Positions 35,589-44,621 of a DNA stretch of 64,000 nucleotides are shown here, piece by piece (the first letter of the stretch is position 1; each line of letters opens with the position of its first letter). The DNA is taken from assembly GCA_964651535.1 (NCBI GenBank), contig CAZYYE010000004.1:1-64000 (forward strand), given 5' to 3'. The notes under the pieces are model-generated. The model did no database searches, was not told the DNA's origin, and saw only the letters and a program-made list of their open reading frames with translations. The stretch comes from Terrimesophilobacter sp964651535 (GTDB taxonomy: Bacteria > Actinomycetota > Actinomycetes > Actinomycetales > Microbacteriaceae). The translations under genes and the position numbers were made by a program.

Positions 35589-37136
35589 ATGATGAAACAC
35601 GGAAAGAGGATTGTGACGGCGATTGCCGCTGTCACGATCGCCGCCCTGGCGCTCAGTGGGTGTTCCACTTCTGAAGAGCCAGCCGCCGAAGGAGAGAAGA
35701 CGCTTACCCTGGCGGTCTCCTCCGACAGCCTGTGGGGCTTCGTCCGCACTGATATCGGCACTCAGGTGCACCAGTCATCCGCGTATTGGATGCCGCTGTA
35801 TGACACGATCGTGAAGATCACGCCAGAGCTGGAGATCCTGCCCAACCTCGCGACAAAGTGGGCATACAACGACGACCTCACCGAGCTCACGCTCACGATT
35901 CGTGACGACGTGAAGTTTACGGACGGCACCCCGCTCGACGCGGAAGCGATCGTCCAGAACCTCCTCACGTTCCGTGATGGCGGCGGTGGAGAGGTATCGC
36001 AGGGCGCCGCATCCATTGCCGATGCGGTTGCTCCCGACGCGACAACCGTCGTGGTCACGCTGAAGCAGGCCGACCCAGCCATCCTTCCCGCAATGGCGGC
36101 GTCCCTGGGTGCGGTATTCCTCCCGGCAGACATTGCAAACCCGGACAAGGACAAGTCGGCCGTTCCAGTGGGCTCCGGCCCTTACGTCCTCGACGAGGCG
36201 AACACGACCCCGGGTTCCATTTACAGCTACATTCGCAACGCTGACTACTGGGACAAAGCATCCTATCCGTTCGACAAGATCGTGCTTCGTCCGATGGCAG
36301 ACACCGCGGCCAGGATGAACGCGCTCAAGGCCGGTGAGGTCGATGGTGCAATGGTGCCAGCGTCCAATGGCGCCGACATCGAAGCGAGCGGAATCACGCT
36401 CAACACGGGAATCGCCAACTGGGCCGGCCTCCACATGATCGACCGCGCAGGAACGCTTGTTCCCGCGCTGGCGAACGTGAAAGTCCGCCAGGCAATCAAC
36501 ATGGCTTTTGACCGGGCAGCGATCGTGAAGAACATCCTCCAGGGCTATGGTGTGGTCAACAACCAGGTGTTCCGCGAAGGCAGCAATGGTTACATCGAGA
36601 GCGAAAAGGGCACCTACCCGTTCGACATCGATGGCGCCAGGAAGCTCATGGCTGAGGCCGGATACGCCGACGGATTCGACATGACGATGCCGGCGATCAC
36701 GGGCAACCACGACGTGATCATGCCGATCATCAAGCAGCAGCTCAGTGAAATCGGAATCCGCCTGACGGTTGACTCGTTCCAGCTGGGTGACTACTTCAAC
36801 GAGGTCTTCGCGAAGAAGTACCCGATGGTCTACGTCAACCTTCCCAGCTTCGATGACTGGCGCGACGTCAAGGGAATGGTTTCCCCGGCAGCGCTGTGGA
36901 ACGTGTTCAAGTCACAGGATCCCGTGCTTGACGGCTACATCGAAGCAGCGCGGACCACCGTCGGGGCCGAGCAGAAGGCAGCCTTCCAGAACATCGGTCA
37001 ATACCTGATCGACAACGCCTGGTATGCGCCGTGGGCAACGCCTCACGTGCTGTACGGAACGGACAGCGCCATCACGGCGACCTTGAGTCCAGGACAGGTT
37101 GAACCCCTGATCTGGGACATCAAGCCCGCCAAATAG
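35589..37136 (+). CDS. Family 5 (dipeptide/oligosaccharide-type) extracellular solute-binding lipoprotein
   Basis: A 515-residue binding protein. The signal peptide KRIVTAIAAVTIAALALSGC ends at a lipobox Cys. The mature part contains LATKWAYNDDLTELTLTIRDDVKFTDG, the classic SBP family 5 motif (given here as two adjoining pieces LATKWAYNDD and LTIRDDVKFTDGTPLDA). VRQAINMAFDRAAIVKNIL is also typical. Family 5 proteins bind peptides or nickel, and some carry oligosaccharides. The surrounding rhamnose genes favour a rhamnose-containing glycan ligand. ATG at 35592 is an equal start alternative. Confidence 0.9.
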   Translation: MMKHGKRIVTAIAAVTIAALALSGCSTSEEPAAEGEKTLTLAVSSDSLWGFVRTDIGTQVHQSSAYWMPLYDTIVKITPELEILPNLATKWAYNDDLTELTLTIRDDVKFTDGTPLDAEAIVQNLLTFRDGGGGEVSQGAASIADAVAPDATTVVVTLKQADPAILPAMAASLGAVFLPADIANPDKDKSAVPVGSGPYVLDEANTTPGSIYSYIRNADYWDKASYPFDKIVLRPMADTAARMNALKAGEVDGAMVPASNGADIEASGITLNTGIANWAGLHMIDRAGTLVPALANVKVRQAINMAFDRAAIVKNILQGYGVVNNQVFREGSNGYIESEKGTYPFDIDGARKLMAEAGYADGFDMTMPAITGNHDVIMPIIKQQLSEIGIRLTVDSFQLGDYFNEVFAKKYPMVYVNLPSFDDWRDVKGMVSPAALWNVFKSQDPVLDGYIEAARTTVGAEQKAAFQNIGQYLIDNAWYAPWATPHVLYGTDSAITATLSPGQVEPLIWDIKPAK

Positions 37137-37146
37137 TGGCTCAGTG

Positions 37147-37183
37147 GCCACGTCGCAGGGAGCAGGAATCCCTGCGCCGTGGC
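37147..37183 (+). terminator. Intercistronic hairpin after the family 5 binding-protein gene
   Basis: GCCACG-T-CGCAGGGA (37147-37161) pairs with TCCCTGCG-C-CGTGGC (37169-37183) with one mismatch and a 7-base loop. It lies between binding-protein stop and permease start, without a U-tract. Confidence 0.75.
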
Positions 37184-37212
37184 ACACTTCGTTGAACCAA
37201 TAGGGATTATTC

Positions 37213-38151
37213 ATGCTCGTGTTTCTCGCTCGGCGCGTCGTGGCCGGTGTCGTGCTTATCATCGCCGTCTCCGCGGTGACGTTCACGCTCATCTACAGCG
37301 ACGGCGAGCGGATAGCCCGACTCATTCTCGGTCCGGATGCGGACCAGGCCGCCGTGGTACAGCGGGCTCAGGAGCTTGGCCTTAACGAGCCCCTGGTCGT
37401 GCAATTCTTCGTGTGGTTTGGCAAGGTTCTGAACGGCGACCTGGGGCGTTCGCTGAGCGATCACCGGCCTGTTCTCGAAACTCTCACCTCCCGGGTCCCG
37501 GTGACTCTGGCACTTGTCGGACTCACCCTGCTTGTCACCCTCATCTTTGCTGTGGTCATCGGCCTGTACAGCGCTTACAAGGGCGGATGGGTTGACTCAG
37601 GGTTGCGGACATTCGGGGTCTTCGGCTTCGCCACCCCGCACTTCCTTATTGCGATCGGCCTCGTCGTTCTCTTCGCCCTCAACCTCAAGCTCCTGCCAGC
37701 CACCGGGTACATACCGCCAACGAAATCGCTTGGTGGCTGGACGCTGTCCCTTGTGCTGCCAGTCACGGCTCTCGCCGTCGGCACGATCGCCTCGGCGTCG
37801 CAGCAGGTCAGGGGCGCTGTCCTGGATGTCATGAAGCAGGACTACATCCGCACCCTCCGAAGCAGGGGCATCCCGCTTCGCGCCGTGTATCTCCGGCACG
37901 CGCTCAAGAACGCAAGTGCCCCGGGTCTCACGACCCTTGGCATGCAGTTCGTGGGGTTGCTCGGCGGTGCCGTGGTCATTGAGCAGGTGTTTGCACTTCC
38001 GGGCATCGGGTCTCTCGTGATCGCGTCAGCACTCAAGTCGGATATCCCCGTCATCATGGGCACCGTGCTTTTTCTCGTGGTCGTCGTCGTCGTCGTCAAT
38101 ATCGTCGTCGACCTCGCGATCGCCTGGGCCAACCCGAGATCGAGGAACTGA
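37213..38151 (+). CDS. ABC transporter permease, DppB-like
   Basis: A 312-residue membrane protein of the dipeptide/nickel-type permease family. It starts LVFLARRVVAGVVLIIAVSAVTF, the canonical DppB opening, and shows six segments; the coupling loop is MKQDYIRTLRSRGIPLRAVY, matching the family EAA region (DYIRTARAKGL). LPGIGSLVIASALKSDIPVI is near the C-terminus as usual. It partners the permease half of the next gene, whose start overlaps this stop by 1 base. Confidence 0.93.
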   Translation: MLVFLARRVVAGVVLIIAVSAVTFTLIYSDGERIARLILGPDADQAAVVQRAQELGLNEPLVVQFFVWFGKVLNGDLGRSLSDHRPVLETLTSRVPVTLALVGLTLLVTLIFAVVIGLYSAYKGGWVDSGLRTFGVFGFATPHFLIAIGLVVLFALNLKLLPATGYIPPTKSLGGWTLSLVLPVTALAVGTIASASQQVRGAVLDVMKQDYIRTLRSRGIPLRAVYLRHALKNASAPGLTTLGMQFVGLLGGAVVIEQVFALPGIGSLVIASALKSDIPVIMGTVLFLVVVVVVVNIVVDLAIAWANPRSRN

Positions 38152-39929
38152 TGAGCGGCGAACTTGGACTAGCAACAACCCCGGACATTCCAACCTTCAT
38201 CCGGCAGGGAGCCCTTCGACGTCTCGTGAAAATGCCGACCGTCTGGGTCGCCGCGATCATCCTCACGACAGTGGTGTTCTACTCGTTCTTCGGCGCCATT
38301 CTTGCACCGTTCAATCCGAACGTCACCAAACTCGATCTGGTCAACATTGCGCCGTTCCAGTCTGAGTACCTTCTCGGCGGAGACCGGGCGGGCCGTGACA
38401 TCCTCAGCCGCCTCATGTTCGCAACGGCGAACACCATTGGCGGTGCGCTCATCGCGGTTTCCGTCGCCGTGGCAATCGGAGTGACCATCGGGCTCATGGC
38501 CGGATACTACGGGCGAACATTTGATGCCGTCGGCGCATGGCTTTCCAACCTCATCCAGGCGGTCCCCGGCATGATCGTCCTGATCGCCGTGTTCGTGGTC
38601 GTCGGCCCGTCGACCGTCGTGAGCATGATCGTTGTCGGAATCCTGATCGCGCCCGCGTACTTCCGGCTCGTCCGCAACGTTGTCATTTCCGTGCGAAATG
38701 AACTGTACGTCGACGCAGCAAAGGTGTCGGGTCTGTCCGATATTCGCATCATGAGCCGACACATCTTCGTGGTTGTGCGCGCCCCCATCATCATTGAGAT
38801 GGCGTACATCGCCGGGATCGCACTCGTGATCCAGGCGGCACTCGAATTTATCGGGCTGGGCAGTCCGGAGACCCCGACCTGGGGCGGCATGCTTCAGGAT
38901 TCGTTCAACGCGCTGTACATTTCCCCTCTGGCAATCCTGTGGCCTTCGCTCTCCATCGTCCTCACGGTTCTCGCGTTCGTGTTCCTCAGTAACGCGGTGC
39001 GGGACACACTGGGGGATCCCCGCAGCAGTGGCGGCGCTGCCAGAAAAGCGACCATCACCTCTGCGGTTTTCAAGGGCTCCTCGGCCATCGGGGACACGAC
39101 GGCATTTCTCGCCGTGCGCGACCTTTCGATCGCCTACCCGCTCTCGAAAGACAGCTCCCGAACCGTCGTCAACAAGGTCAGCCTTGAGGTCAACCGAGGC
39201 GAAGTGCTGGGACTCGTCGGCGAAAGCGGCTCGGGAAAAACTCAGACGGCGTTTGCGATCCTCGGACTCCTGCCGCCAGAGGCGATCGTTGCCTCAGGTC
39301 GAATCGTCTTTGACGGACAGCCGCTGCTTGGACTCGCGGAGAAGAAACTGAACCAGCTGCGCGGGAGTGAGATCGCGTACGTTCCGCAGGAACCGATGTC
39401 GAACCTTGACCCCGCTTTCACCGTCGGCCAACAGTTCGGGTTTGCAATGAGGAAGAAACTGGGGCTGTCAAAAGCCGAATCGCGCGTTCGCGCCCTCGCG
39501 TTGCTCGCCCGTGTGAACATCAACGAACCGGAGCGCGTGTTCGACTACTACCCGCACCAGCTTTCTGGCGGGATGGCACAGCGCGTGCTTATCGCGATCG
39601 CCGTGTCCTGCGATCCGAAATTGCTTATCGCCGATGAGCCAACGACGGCGCTCGACGTCACAGTGCAGGCCGAAGTGCTCGACCTGCTGCGGGATCTTCA
39701 ACAGGAACGATCGATGGCTTTGATCCTCGTGACCCACAACTTCGGGGTCGTCGCTGATATCTGTGATCGCGTCGCAGTGATGAAGGACGGTGAAATTGTG
39801 GAGACCGGTGATACGAGAACAATTATGAAGAAGCCGGAACACCCATACACTCGTCTGCTGCTGGACTCTGTGCTCGACAACGTCCCGATGCGTGCACCGC
39901 TCGATCCGGCGGAAGAGGTGAGCGTATGA
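38151..39929 (+). CDS. Fused DppC-like permease and DppD-like ATPase of an ABC importer
   Basis: A 592-residue fusion. Residues about 1-290 form the second permease: ADTILGGDRAGRDILSR-like LLGGDRAGRDILSRLMF, the loop LYVDAAKVSGLSDIRIMSRH and six membrane segments. A linker of about 25 residues rich in Gly/Ala/Ser leads to an ATPase domain (about 315-592) with Walker A LVGESGSGKTQTAF, signature LSGGMAQRVLIAIAV and Walker B LLIADEPTTALDV. In most systems these are separate DppC and DppD. The fusion guarantees equal amounts of the two subunits. It lies between DppB- and DppF-like genes. Confidence 0.92.
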   Translation: MSGELGLATTPDIPTFIRQGALRRLVKMPTVWVAAIILTTVVFYSFFGAILAPFNPNVTKLDLVNIAPFQSEYLLGGDRAGRDILSRLMFATANTIGGALIAVSVAVAIGVTIGLMAGYYGRTFDAVGAWLSNLIQAVPGMIVLIAVFVVVGPSTVVSMIVVGILIAPAYFRLVRNVVISVRNELYVDAAKVSGLSDIRIMSRHIFVVVRAPIIIEMAYIAGIALVIQAALEFIGLGSPETPTWGGMLQDSFNALYISPLAILWPSLSIVLTVLAFVFLSNAVRDTLGDPRSSGGAARKATITSAVFKGSSAIGDTTAFLAVRDLSIAYPLSKDSSRTVVNKVSLEVNRGEVLGLVGESGSGKTQTAFAILGLLPPEAIVASGRIVFDGQPLLGLAEKKLNQLRGSEIAYVPQEPMSNLDPAFTVGQQFGFAMRKKLGLSKAESRVRALALLARVNINEPERVFDYYPHQLSGGMAQRVLIAIAVSCDPKLLIADEPTTALDVTVQAEVLDLLRDLQQERSMALILVTHNFGVVADICDRVAVMKDGEIVETGDTRTIMKKPEHPYTRLLLDSVLDNVPMRAPLDPAEEVSV

Positions 39930-40774
39930 ATCAGCCGGCGGCGCCTCTTCTCCGGGTGGAGAACCTCGAGGTTGAATATCGCAAGGCCGGATGGCGCAAG
40001 CCTGCCAATCGGGTGCTTCACGGCGTTTCACTCGACATTCGGGAGGGTGAGACCCTCGGTCTCGTCGGTGAATCAGGGTCAGGAAAGACGACTCTGGGGC
40101 GCAGCATTCTTGGGCTCGTCCCCGTCGCCTCGGGGCAAATTCTCTACGCCGGACGCGACATCACGCACGCGCGCCGCCGAGACCGCCGAGCGTTGGCGAA
40201 GGAGATTCAGGTCGTCTTCCAGGACCCGTACTCCTCGCTCAACCCCTCACTGCTCGTGTCAGACATCCTGTCGGAGCCACTTCGCGCGGCGGGGATCAGC
40301 GGCACAGAGTCGCGCAAGCGAGTTCGCGAACTACTCGATCGAGTGGGGATGCCTGCAGACGCGTCTGAGCGGTACCCGGTGGAGTTCTCCGGCGGCCAGC
40401 GTCAGAGAATAGCCATCGCCCGCGCGCTCGCATTGGAGCCGCGCTTGATCATTTGCGATGAACCGGTGAGCGCGCTCGACCTCTCGACGCAGGCTCGCGT
40501 GCTGGATCTCCTGATCGACATTCAAGAACGCACGGGGGTATCGCTGCTGGTGATTTCCCACGACCTCTCCGTTGTCCGGGCAGTGTGTCACCGCGTGGCC
40601 GTCATGTTCAAGGGCGAGATCGTCGAGCAGGGAAGCACGAGTTCCGTGATCGACAACCCGACTCAGACCTACACGAAGAAACTTCTCCTGGCCGCGCCGG
40701 TGTCTGACCCTGATGAGCAGCGCCAGCGCCGGGAAGCGCGTCGCCTCCTTGCAGAGGCAGAGCCAGCGCTCTGA
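39926..40774 (+). CDS. ABC transporter ATP-binding protein, DppF-like
   Basis: A 282-residue ATPase, second nucleotide-binding subunit of the importer. Walker A is LVGESGSGKTTLGRSILG, the Q-loop reads IQVVFQDPYSSLNPSLLV, the signature FSGGQRQRIAIARAL and Walker B LIICDEPVSALDLS. Its start overlaps the fused permease-ATPase by 4 bp. Family 5 importers need two different ATPases, and this is the partner of the fused domain. Unlike the sugar importers at 17285 and 53581, this system carries its own energy module. Confidence 0.94.
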   Translation: MNQPAAPLLRVENLEVEYRKAGWRKPANRVLHGVSLDIREGETLGLVGESGSGKTTLGRSILGLVPVASGQILYAGRDITHARRRDRRALAKEIQVVFQDPYSSLNPSLLVSDILSEPLRAAGISGTESRKRVRELLDRVGMPADASERYPVEFSGGQRQRIAIARALALEPRLIICDEPVSALDLSTQARVLDLLIDIQERTGVSLLVISHDLSVVRAVCHRVAVMFKGEIVEQGSTSSVIDNPTQTYTKKLLLAAPVSDPDEQRQRREARRLLAEAEPAL

Positions 40775-40775
40775 C

Positions 40776-41975
40776 ATGGCAACTCCCGTGCGCGACTCCG
40801 GCTCGCCCCTGAGCGTCGATGCCGAACTCTGGCCGGTTCTGAAAACCGCGCAGGGGGAGTTCGTGGTCGAAGGCGCCGACCACGCGGAAACAATCGACTC
40901 GGGGGTCCTGTTCCACCGGCTCCCAGAGTCATCCATCGCCAGGATTCCTATGGAGTTCTTCCGTGCGGTGGAGGCCCAGCCCACCGGCGTGCGGTTCGCC
41001 ATGACGACACGCGCCACGTCCATTGAACTCCTCGTGACGACGACGGTGACCGTATTCTTCCCGGACGAGCCGGTGGAATCCTTCGGACAGTTCGACCTGC
41101 TTATCGACGGAAAGCAGCATTCCCACGTAATCGTGAAATCCGGTGGAATCAGGACGATGAATGTCCTGACCAACAGCTCGACCGTGGAGGCCGGGGAAGC
41201 GGTCACCGTTCGGTTCGACGGGCTACCCGAAACCGACAAGACCGTGGAGATCTGGCTGCCCCACGGCGTCGAGGTAACCGTGGCATCTCTCGACGCAGAC
41301 GCCCCGATCAGCGCGACCCGCAACACACGGCCCACGTGGCTGCACTACGGCAGCTCCATCAGCCATGGGGTCAATGCGCAAGCGCCCACTGGCACCTGGC
41401 CAGCCGTTGCTGCCGCGACCGCCGGGGTGAGCCTTAGCAGCCTGGGGTTCAGCGGTAATGCCATGCTCGATCACTTCGTTGCGACGGCCATCCGCGACAA
41501 GTACGCGGACCTGATCTCGCTCGAGATCGGCATCAACGTGATCAATCACGACGGATTTCGTACGCGCACGTTCGTTCCGGCGGTGACTGCGTTCCTCGAC
41601 GTCATCCGCGAAGGTCATCCGCTCACGCCGATCTGGATTGTGTCTTCGGTGCTGTGCCCCATCGTCGAAGACCGGCCAGGGCCAACGATGCTCGTGGGCG
41701 AGCCGGGTGCGCGTCGTGCGGCCACCGACGGGCTGCCGCACGATGTGGAGCGCGGCCGGTTGAGCCTTTCGCTCACTCGCGACCTCCTCCGGCAGATTGT
41801 CGCCTCGCGCACCCCGGAAGATTCGAACCTGCATTACCTCGACGGGCGCGAACTTTATGGGGAGACCGAGTACGCCGCGATGCCTATGCAGGATGGGCTG
41901 CATCCGGATTCGGACGCCCACCACCACATGGGGGCTCGGTTCGCAGACCTCGTGCTTGGGAACCAGTTGCGCTAG
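40776..41975 (+). CDS. SGNH/GDSL hydrolase, probable carbohydrate esterase
   Basis: A 399-residue protein. An N-terminal beta-sandwich domain (about 1-170) precedes an SGNH hydrolase domain: block I is WLHYGSSISHGVNAQ with the nucleophile Ser, block III-like LISLEIGINVINHD, and block V DGLHPDSDAHHHMG with the catalytic Asp and His. No signal peptide is seen, so it probably de-esterifies imported oligosaccharides in the cytoplasm, for example acetylated rhamnose glycans. The ATG at 40776 follows the DppF-like stop by one base. Its TAG stop shares the CTAG at 41972-41975 with the convergent GH78 gene. Confidence 0.82.
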   Translation: MATPVRDSGSPLSVDAELWPVLKTAQGEFVVEGADHAETIDSGVLFHRLPESSIARIPMEFFRAVEAQPTGVRFAMTTRATSIELLVTTTVTVFFPDEPVESFGQFDLLIDGKQHSHVIVKSGGIRTMNVLTNSSTVEAGEAVTVRFDGLPETDKTVEIWLPHGVEVTVASLDADAPISATRNTRPTWLHYGSSISHGVNAQAPTGTWPAVAAATAGVSLSSLGFSGNAMLDHFVATAIRDKYADLISLEIGINVINHDGFRTRTFVPAVTAFLDVIREGHPLTPIWIVSSVLCPIVEDRPGPTMLVGEPGARRAATDGLPHDVERGRLSLSLTRDLLRQIVASRTPEDSNLHYLDGRELYGETEYAAMPMQDGLHPDSDAHHHMGARFADLVLGNQLR

Positions 41976-44452
41976 AGGGGAACCGTAGGTGGCCACGGCA
42001 CGCTCAGGCGGCCAGTGGTGTGTTCGCTCTCGGAACCATCAGGGAGGACGAGACGCACGGGTCGGGGTGAATCCACCGTGAGGGTTCCATTCTTTACCTC
42101 AAGTCTCACGAGACCGTGCGGCGTCGGTGCTGACACCTCGAGGCGGCGAAGGCGGCCCAATCGCGGGGCAATTGATACGACCTCGAAACCCGGTTCAGCG
42201 GGGGAAATACCGGCAACGAAAAGAATGAGGTCACGTGCGGGAGTGGCCGACCATGCGTGCGCATAGGACTGGCCGCGCCACACTTCTCGAAGGGCACTCG
42301 GTCCAATTTCCAGAAGCGCGTCCCAGTCATGAAGCAAATCGGGCAACGCGTCCGCGTGACCCAGCCTCGCCAGTGCGTCGTGAACGAGGTAACGGAAGAA
42401 GGGCTGGGCTGCCACAAGCTCGTGTTCGACATCCCAGTTTGGTGCGTATCTCAGTGCCAGAGTCTGCCGGAAGAACGTGGCGGGGGTGTAGTCGGCAAGA
42501 AGCATGCTCGGGTCCACAATGCGATTGCGATCCAACAGGATGTCCGCGATTCGTGAAAGGCGTGACTCAGGCACGAGTCCCCCGGTAACCGCCGCCGCGT
42601 GGGCGTGTTCGCTCAGCCGCCTGCTGCGTGCACCGTTCTGGATCGAGTCGACATACCGTTCGCGCTCGGGGTCCCAGAACTGCTCGAATCCTGTTCTAAC
42701 GCGCTCCTGCACATCGCTAGCCCACAGTGCGCGCCCCTCGTCGCCCAACCACGATGAGATCTCGGCAAAGTCGCCCAGCGCTCTGGCCCACAGTCCATTG
42801 AGCGAAGCCACGGCACCGTTCACTTCCGTTGGAGCCCACTCGATGAGAACCCAGCCCGTGACATCGTGGAGAAGACCGTCGTCGTGCTGAAACGGGAGAA
42901 ACCAGCGAAGGACGGACTCGAATGCCGGCATGAGCTCGGCAACCAATCCTCGATCGCCGGTGTAGCGATACAGGTTGTGGACGGTGCGGGTCCATTGAAG
43001 GCACGCATCGGGGATGGCAACTGCGCCCGGATCGGAGAAGTCCGCGGCGGCGACCATGGGGAGCAGGCCATCCGGGCGCGGTGCAGCGTGAAGCTGCACA
43101 TTTCTGATGGCGAGGGACCAATTGGAGTTGTTTGTGAGGTCAACCCACTGGTGGATGATGGGGTCGCCGACCCACGCTCGTTGCTCGCGCGTCGGACAAT
43201 CCATGTAGGCGTCCCGCGAGCACAGGTCAACCGTGCGGAGGGCAACCTCGTGCAGCCTGGTCAGCGCTTCGTCGTCGCAGTCGAATCTCGGCCCTTCCGG
43301 GCGCACCCTCAGGTACTCGGTGACGCTGAAGTCCTCGACAACAGCGTCGTTGCCGTTGATGACCACCAACACCGCAAACCGGCCACCCATGGACTCAAGG
43401 CTCTCGTACTGATCCGAGTCACCTCTTGCTGTGTATTCGATTCGGTTGGCTGATGCGAGAGAGGACGGGTCGAGGGACTCGAGAAGGCTTACGGCGAAAC
43501 GTACTCCGGCTTCGGCGGTCAGTCGGAAGGAAACGACACCGGAGACGATGCCGCCAAAATCCATCACGACAGCGTCTCCCTGCGCGACGTGCTGGGGGAA
43601 AGCACTCTTCGGCGGCGACGGTGTGCTTACGTCGTCCGGGTGGTTTTCCAGAACTTCTCGCAATGCGCGCGCGCCGTCTGTCGCGGCTAGGGGCCCCGAA
43701 CGAAGCCATGCGGACCGCGGCTTTTGTCTACGGGGTTCCGGCGGGGGCAGCGGATTGGGCAGCGGGAGGCCGAAGGGCTCGGCCGGGGGTCGCGATGACG
43801 ACGGGCGCCCGAACTGCGGGGTGGACGACAATTCGGCTCGCCCCCACGTCGAGTCGTCAAACCCCGCCAAAGTCCAGGCCGAGTCGAGAGTTCTCGCATC
43901 AAACACCTCTGGGATCTGAGCCGAGATAACGTCGGTTGGCCGGAGCGGCGCCCACGAGTCAGTTCGTGTAGCGCGCCACGATGAATCCGTTACCAGGAGC
44001 TGGGGCTCCGTCCGGTCAGTCGTCCCGGCCCCGCCGCCGAGTTGCGTCTCAAGGACCAGGCCACCGCCACCCCCGGGGCCGGTCAATGGCGTTGGCGTCC
44101 ACCATGCGGTAGCAAATCCGTAGTAGCGAACGAGGACCGCGATGCAGTTTGACCCCAGAACAAGAAGATCACTGATGTCAATATCGTCGAAGAAAAGTTG
44201 ACGGGCATGAGAACGGATGGGCCCGCGCACAGCCCCGCGTCCGTTCACATACACAATGTGGCGCGAGTTGGAGGTCACCCGGAGTCGAGCGAATTCGGGG
44301 AGCGCGGTGAGTGTGAACTCACGGCGAAACAACACCTTCGTGTCCTCGCCGTCGGCCGAAGGGAAGCCGCCAAATTGCGTCGGCGGAGTTAGCTGGGCCA
44401 CGTCGGGCGACCAGATCCATTCACCCTGCCATGGGGCGCTGTCAAGACTCAT
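41972..44452 (-). CDS. Alpha-L-rhamnosidase, GH78 family
   Basis: An 826-residue enzyme releasing terminal alpha-L-rhamnose. The N-terminal beta domains (EFTLTALPEFARLRVTSNSR, YVNGRGAVRG) resemble the rhamnosidase carbohydrate-binding parts. The (alpha/alpha)6 catalytic domain contains AYMDCPTREQRAWVGDPI, the GH78 hallmark with catalytic acids, then LIEWAP and a C-terminal beta domain. No signal peptide is visible, so substrate is probably cleaved after import. The start at 44452 is chosen by homology to the WIW(S/A) opening; further in-frame sequence upstream runs across the LacI promoter and is not protein-like. Confidence 0.92.
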   Translation of the reverse strand: MSLDSAPWQGEWIWSPDVAQLTPPTQFGGFPSADGEDTKVLFRREFTLTALPEFARLRVTSNSRHIVYVNGRGAVRGPIRSHARQLFFDDIDISDLLVLGSNCIAVLVRYYGFATAWWTPTPLTGPGGGGGLVLETQLGGGAGTTDRTEPQLLVTDSSWRATRTDSWAPLRPTDVISAQIPEVFDARTLDSAWTLAGFDDSTWGRAELSSTPQFGRPSSSRPPAEPFGLPLPNPLPPPEPRRQKPRSAWLRSGPLAATDGARALREVLENHPDDVSTPSPPKSAFPQHVAQGDAVVMDFGGIVSGVVSFRLTAEAGVRFAVSLLESLDPSSLASANRIEYTARGDSDQYESLESMGGRFAVLVVINGNDAVVEDFSVTEYLRVRPEGPRFDCDDEALTRLHEVALRTVDLCSRDAYMDCPTREQRAWVGDPIIHQWVDLTNNSNWSLAIRNVQLHAAPRPDGLLPMVAAADFSDPGAVAIPDACLQWTRTVHNLYRYTGDRGLVAELMPAFESVLRWFLPFQHDDGLLHDVTGWVLIEWAPTEVNGAVASLNGLWARALGDFAEISSWLGDEGRALWASDVQERVRTGFEQFWDPERERYVDSIQNGARSRRLSEHAHAAAVTGGLVPESRLSRIADILLDRNRIVDPSMLLADYTPATFFRQTLALRYAPNWDVEHELVAAQPFFRYLVHDALARLGHADALPDLLHDWDALLEIGPSALREVWRGQSYAHAWSATPARDLILFVAGISPAEPGFEVVSIAPRLGRLRRLEVSAPTPHGLVRLEVKNGTLTVDSPRPVRLVLPDGSESEHTTGRLSVPWPPTVPL

Positions 44453-44502
44453 GAGTGCCCACAGAATCGCCCTACCGGCAGTTCCCTGCCTGCCATTGTG
44501 CT

Positions 44503-44514
44503 GAATCGTTTCAC
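44503..44514. promoter_or_regulatory. LacI-type operator, GH78/lacI control region
   Basis: TGAATCGTTTCA, identical to the site at 31912. It lies 51 bp upstream of the GH78 start and 108 bp from the lacI start. Confidence 0.8.
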
Positions 44515-44621
44515 CATTAAGCTTAGGGATGGTTATTGATATCGTCAACGTGCCGTTGCCAGTGTGCACAGCGGTCGCAGCACCTGAAGGTATCGCCTGA
44601 CATTGGTCGGAAAGGGAGTTC

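Noticed and set aside
38085..38115. Repeated GTCGTC in the DppB-like gene
   Set aside because: Codes for a Val run in the last membrane segment; simple codon repetition, not a separate element.
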